From Lachnospiraceae bacterium (GTDB lineage Bacteria > Bacillota > Clostridia > Lachnospirales > Lachnospiraceae), in the NCBI GenBank assembly GCA_902363675.1, contig CABJAV010000041.1, forward strand, positions 1 to 22,058: a stretch of 22,058 nt of DNA, written 5' to 3'. Below, in pieces: positions 21,933-22,058 of the stretch (within the stretch, counting starts at the first letter, position 1; every line of letters begins with the position of its first letter). The notes below the pieces were generated by a model. The model worked only from the letters and a program-made list of their open reading frames with translations, was not told the origin of the DNA and did not search any database. The translations under genes and the position numbers were made by a program.

Positions 21933-21999
21933 ATTACTGTTTGAAATCGAATCATTTGTCAGATTATTTTCACCTGATTAAGCGGATTATATGAGTTTC

Positions 22000-22033
22000 A
22001 AAAATCCTCCCGTCAAACTATTTGAGGGAGGAT
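22000..22033 (-). terminator. Intrinsic terminator for a leftward gene beyond the window
   Basis: ATCCTCCC (22004-22011) and GGGAGGAT (22026-22033) pair perfectly, extended by TCAAA/TTTGA with one bulged G. On the - strand a T-run follows (22000-22004). A - strand frame ending SFGQY-stop at 22039-22041 could be the tail of that gene. Confidence 0.8.
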
Positions 22034-22058
22034 CTGAATCAGTACTGTCCAAAGCTGC

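Noticed and set aside
1..22058. CRISPR array, tRNA or rRNA genes
   Set aside because: No regularly spaced direct repeats of CRISPR type, no cloverleaf with a TTCGA arm and no rRNA signature sequence was seen.

Overview
The window looks like an accessory region of a low- to mid-GC Firmicute, most likely a gut Lachnospiraceae of the Roseburia/Agathobacter type. I base this on AGGAGG-type ribosome binding sites, strong AT bias, a clostridial-style chemoreceptor and c-di-GMP genes, Tn916-type recombination remnants and protein families typical of that group. No rRNA, tRNA or CRISPR array is visible. The organism is inferred from style, not from a marker gene.

Layout. (1) 1-2410: a small P-loop kinase with a possible leader peptide and attenuator, a terminator, a 17-codon leader-like ORF, a broken unknown gene with a perfect A AAA AAG slippery heptamer at its frame change, and a C-terminally truncated AlkZ-related gene. 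(2) 2665-7355: a signalling block. It holds an intact methyl-accepting chemotaxis protein, a 200-nt element of four nested hairpins with terminal inverted repeats, a PAS-GGDEF-EAL gene broken by an internal deletion, and a GAF-GGDEF cyclase split at an A7 run. (3) 7382-8062: a FadR-type GntR regulator. (4) 8269-9733: debris of integrative elements: a resolvase C-terminus, a Cro/C1 regulator without its start, a 28-residue holin-like toxin, the C-terminal half of a Tn916-type integrase, and the first codons of a low-molecular-weight tyrosine phosphatase. (5) 9940-11615: an IS30-family element whose transposase carries an in-frame TGA.

(6) 11657-15487: a defence cluster. A sigma-70-like promoter and a 64-nt RNA with its own terminator sit directly before an Abi_2/AbiF-type HEPN gene, an arrangement like the known abiF RNA motif. 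Next comes a three-gene operon with its own consensus promoter: a ribbon-helix-helix protein, a fusion of a type I HsdR-like N-terminal nuclease with an N6-adenine methyltransferase, and a protein joining a methyltransferase C-terminal tail to one target-recognition domain. There is no helicase subunit, so this looks like a compact restriction-modification system.

(7) 15488-21900: a phage-satellite-like island. It has a 'virulence'-type protein, a divergent zinc-ribbon protein facing an excisionase-like HTH gene across a repeated TACCGA operator, a P4-family primase/SF3 helicase, a small unknown protein, an HK97-fold major capsid protein, a Tn916-type excisionase-like protein and a truncated HTH gene. 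No integrase, terminase, portal or protease is present, so the island is either degraded or dependent on a helper phage. Short repeats, a long palindrome and spaced GCAGAA motifs in its intergenic regions are candidate origin or control sites.

The most interesting items are the RNA-Abi pair, the nuclease-methyltransferase fusion operon, the capsid-bearing island and the hairpin element at 4437-4638.
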